In this document: piece by piece, positions 62,214 through 64,000 of the stretch
Layout of the letters: each line of letters opens with the position of its first letter
Position numbering within the stretch: position 1 is the stretch's first letter
Source of the DNA: Closterium sp. NIES-65
Lineage: Eukaryota; Streptophyta; Zygnematophyceae; Desmidiales; Closteriaceae
Assembly: GCA_948144175.1 (NCBI GenBank)
Contig: CANXME010000105.1
Coordinates: 682,001 to 746,000, forward strand
DNA: 64,000 nucleotides
Direction: 5' to 3'
Translations under genes and position numbers: made by a program
Notes under the pieces: model-generated
Told to the model about the DNA's origin: nothing
The model's database searches: none
What the model saw: the letters and a program-made list of their open reading frames with translations, nothing else

Positions 62214-63085
62214 CGCTACTACGAAGTGAAGTCATAGCGGGCAAGCAAGGAGCCGTGCGACCAGTAGGGCAGTACAAAGGGAAGGCAGTAGCACAAGTAG
62301 CAGCAGTAGCCGTAAGGGCAGCAGAGCGGCTCGGTGAGGCTAGGCTGCAGCACCTCCAGCACTCCTAGCGGCACCTCCACCAGTAGCAACGGTAGCTTGA
62401 GTAGTAGGGCGGATTGGGTTGGACAGGGCGGCTCGGGCTGGGCGGCGCGGCTCGGCCTTGGCCGCCCGGGCAGCAGGGCGCGACGCGCGGGCTGCAGTAG
62501 GGCGCGACGCGCAGGCTGCAGTAGAGCGCGACGTGCGGGGCAGCAGAGCGCGACGCGGGGGCTGCCGTAGGGCGTGACGCGCAGGGCAGCAGGGCGCGCC
62601 GTGCGGGCCGCAGTAGGGCGGGACGCGCAGGGCAGCGGAGCGCAACGCGCGGGCTGCTGTAGGGCGCAACGCGCAGGGCAGGAGGGCGCGACGTGCGGGC
62701 TGCAGTAGGGCGGGACGCACAGGGCAGCAGGGCAGGGCGTGCGCGGGGCAGCGCGACGCGGGCCAGGGCGGGGCGTGCCCGGGGCAGCGCGACGCAAGGC
62801 AGAGCAGGGCGTGCGCGGGGCAGCGCGACGCAAGGCAGGGCAGGGCGTGTGCGGGGCAGCGCGACGCAAGGCAGGGCAGGGCAGGGTGCGCACTGACGGC
62901 GCAGCGCAGGGCAGGGCGTGGGGTAACGCGGTAACCGCAGTCAGTCACTAGGTAATGATGGGCTCGAAAAAAAAATGGTCCTACGGACCTACTGCTCTGA
63001 AACCATGTCAGAAACTAACGAGCAGTAATGATTGCATTGACATCAAACTGAGTACAAGTATAACCCTGATTGGGTTGTGCCTAGG

Positions 63086-63713
63086 GCCCAAAATATCAGG
63101 GTAAAACGCCCTGATTACCCTGGGGGCAGGCCGCTTTTTCAAGATTACCCTGCCAAAATCAGGATTCCACGAAAGTTACCCTTTTGCAAAAAGAGCATTT
63201 TTTTCTTTACCCTGATAGGATCTATGGTTAGCCTGACAGTATTAGGGTAGGGTGTAGACTACCCTGATACCGAAACTTTTTTACCGCGGATCAGGCCATA
63301 CTCCGCTTGGTGACGAACTGTACCACACCCACACAAGCAAGCGTTGTCGCTTCTTACCACTGGCATAAAACCAAGAGTCGTTGTCGGCGACACACCATGT
63401 CGCCTCATTGGTTGTTTCACCCAATGAGGCGACACCTAGTTTGTAGAAGTAGTAGGCAGTGGGGGTGGCACTGAGTAGGTGTGTTGTGAATGTGATGCTC
63501 TTCCAGAGCTCATGGACTTCGTGAGTGCTACTTTATTATGTCATTGTAAACAGGTACCGGTAGCTCACAAAATAGTAACTGAAACAGGGTTGGCCTAAAA
63601 CTACCCTGCTCAAATCAGGGTAGTGGTTGATTTACCCTGCTGCAAACAGGGTACGAAAAAAATTACCCTAGGGGTCGGGGTAAGGAGCAGGGCTCTTCCT
63701 AACTTTTAGGCCC
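63086..63713. mobile_element. MITE-like element with imperfect inverted ends and central hairpin
   Basis: The left end GGGCCCAAAATATCAGGG and the reverse complement of the right end (GGGCCTAAAAGTTAGG) are similar. The interior is filled with ACCCTGA/TCAGGGT words in both orientations near both ends. The centre holds a perfect 14-bp hairpin (63398-63411 and 63421-63434, 9-nt loop). No ORF. It truncates the 5' LTR of element G. A target duplication is not clear, so the boundaries are tentative. Confidence 0.5.
63398..63434. repeat. Perfect 14-bp hairpin
   Basis: Arms TGTCGCCTCATTGG and CCAATGAGGCGACA with a 9-nt loop. Confidence 0.9.
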
Positions 63714-63912
63714 GTCTGACGTTTTTCAACAAAAAAAAAATCGTCTGGCCCTCATATGGAGGATTCGTGATGGTCTTTGCCTCAGACGGAATTTCTAAGA
63801 TCGATTGTCCGCACAGACAGATTTATACGAAATCAGACATTTATGTAACTATGTAGTCTACTCTACACACAGACTACACTATTTCTACAGATAACCATAC
63901 AAAGAATACGAA

Positions 63913-64000
63913 CTAGGATTCACTATCGCTATCATGAGAATAATCTTCGTCATCGTCCCCGTCTAGCTCTGAATCTGAAGACATGTGCACTTTGCCGTGG
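63913..64000 (-). CDS. C-terminus of an unidentified gene (acidic Ser/Asp tail)
   Basis: An open frame enters from the right edge and ends at TAG 63913-63915. It reads HGKVHMSSDSELDGDDDEDY and then SHDSDSES, a strongly acidic tail typical of nuclear proteins and of some transposase ends. Nothing more can be said without the upstream sequence. 63714-63912 shows no gene and may be its 3' UTR. Confidence 0.45.
   Translation of the reverse strand, partial: HGKVHMSSDSELDGDDDEDYSHDSDSES

Larger units (their letters stand above)
56363..63085 (-). mobile_element. Copia-type element G, degenerate
   Basis: Runs from the shared LTR (56363) to the primer site TGGTTTCAGAGCAG (62992-63005) and a truncated 5' LTR at 63006-63085 (TGTCAGAAACTAACGAGC..), which stops where the MITE-like element begins. 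The two LTRs are of different subfamilies. Gag N-terminal coding is missing; about 750 bp of leader repeats (62430-62900, GGGCAGCGCGACGCAAGGCA type) follow directly upstream of a gag remnant. Confidence 0.7.

Overview
The window is nuclear DNA of a plant-lineage eukaryote, most likely a streptophyte (charophyte-type) green alga. The evidence is spliced genes with GT..AG introns, a class II-like formin, a secreted Ser-Pro-rich wall protein, and many Ty1/copia elements primed by initiator-Met-type tRNA sites (TGGTAT..GAGC). The genus is inferred from overall flavour only and is not proven. There are no rRNA genes, CRISPR arrays or bacterial operons.

Left part (1-12.9 kb, host sequence): a formin-like gene on the minus strand runs from about 7.5 kb off the left edge. 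It has an N-terminal repeat exon, a long acidic/basic linker, a poly-proline FH1 region and the start of an FH2 domain split over short exons. At least five of its exon/intron borders are present as tandem copies. A second minus-strand gene (8.65-10.0 kb) becomes visible only after splicing: signal peptide, SPPPP rod, 8-Cys C-terminal domain. Between 10.0 and 12.9 kb there are only repeats and one tRNA-like sequence.

Middle (12.9-33.6 kb): a decayed Plavaka/CACTA-like DNA transposase gene on the minus strand, cut into three pieces by LTR retrotransposons. Element C (28818-30239) interrupts one exon. Element A (13776-28569, TSD gtgca) interrupts another and itself carries element B (16632-23984, TSD accag).

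Right part (33.6-63.1 kb): a chain of copia elements. Fragment D is interrupted by E. E carries F (41308-56041, TSD gcggg) in its leader. F carries H (46225-53530, TSD caggg) in its gag. Fragment G follows, sharing an LTR with E. A to G belong to one copia lineage with very short LTRs (121-141 bp), GC-rich satellite leaders and Gly-rich Gag. H is a different copia family with 955-bp, nearly identical LTRs. The window ends with a MITE-like inverted-repeat element (63086-63713) and the acidic C-terminus of another minus-strand gene.

The most unusual observations are the serial exon arrays in the formin gene, the stop codon lying exactly inside the zinc knuckle of element H, and an LREWY motif shared by Gag and the integrase-RT linker in the A-G lineage.
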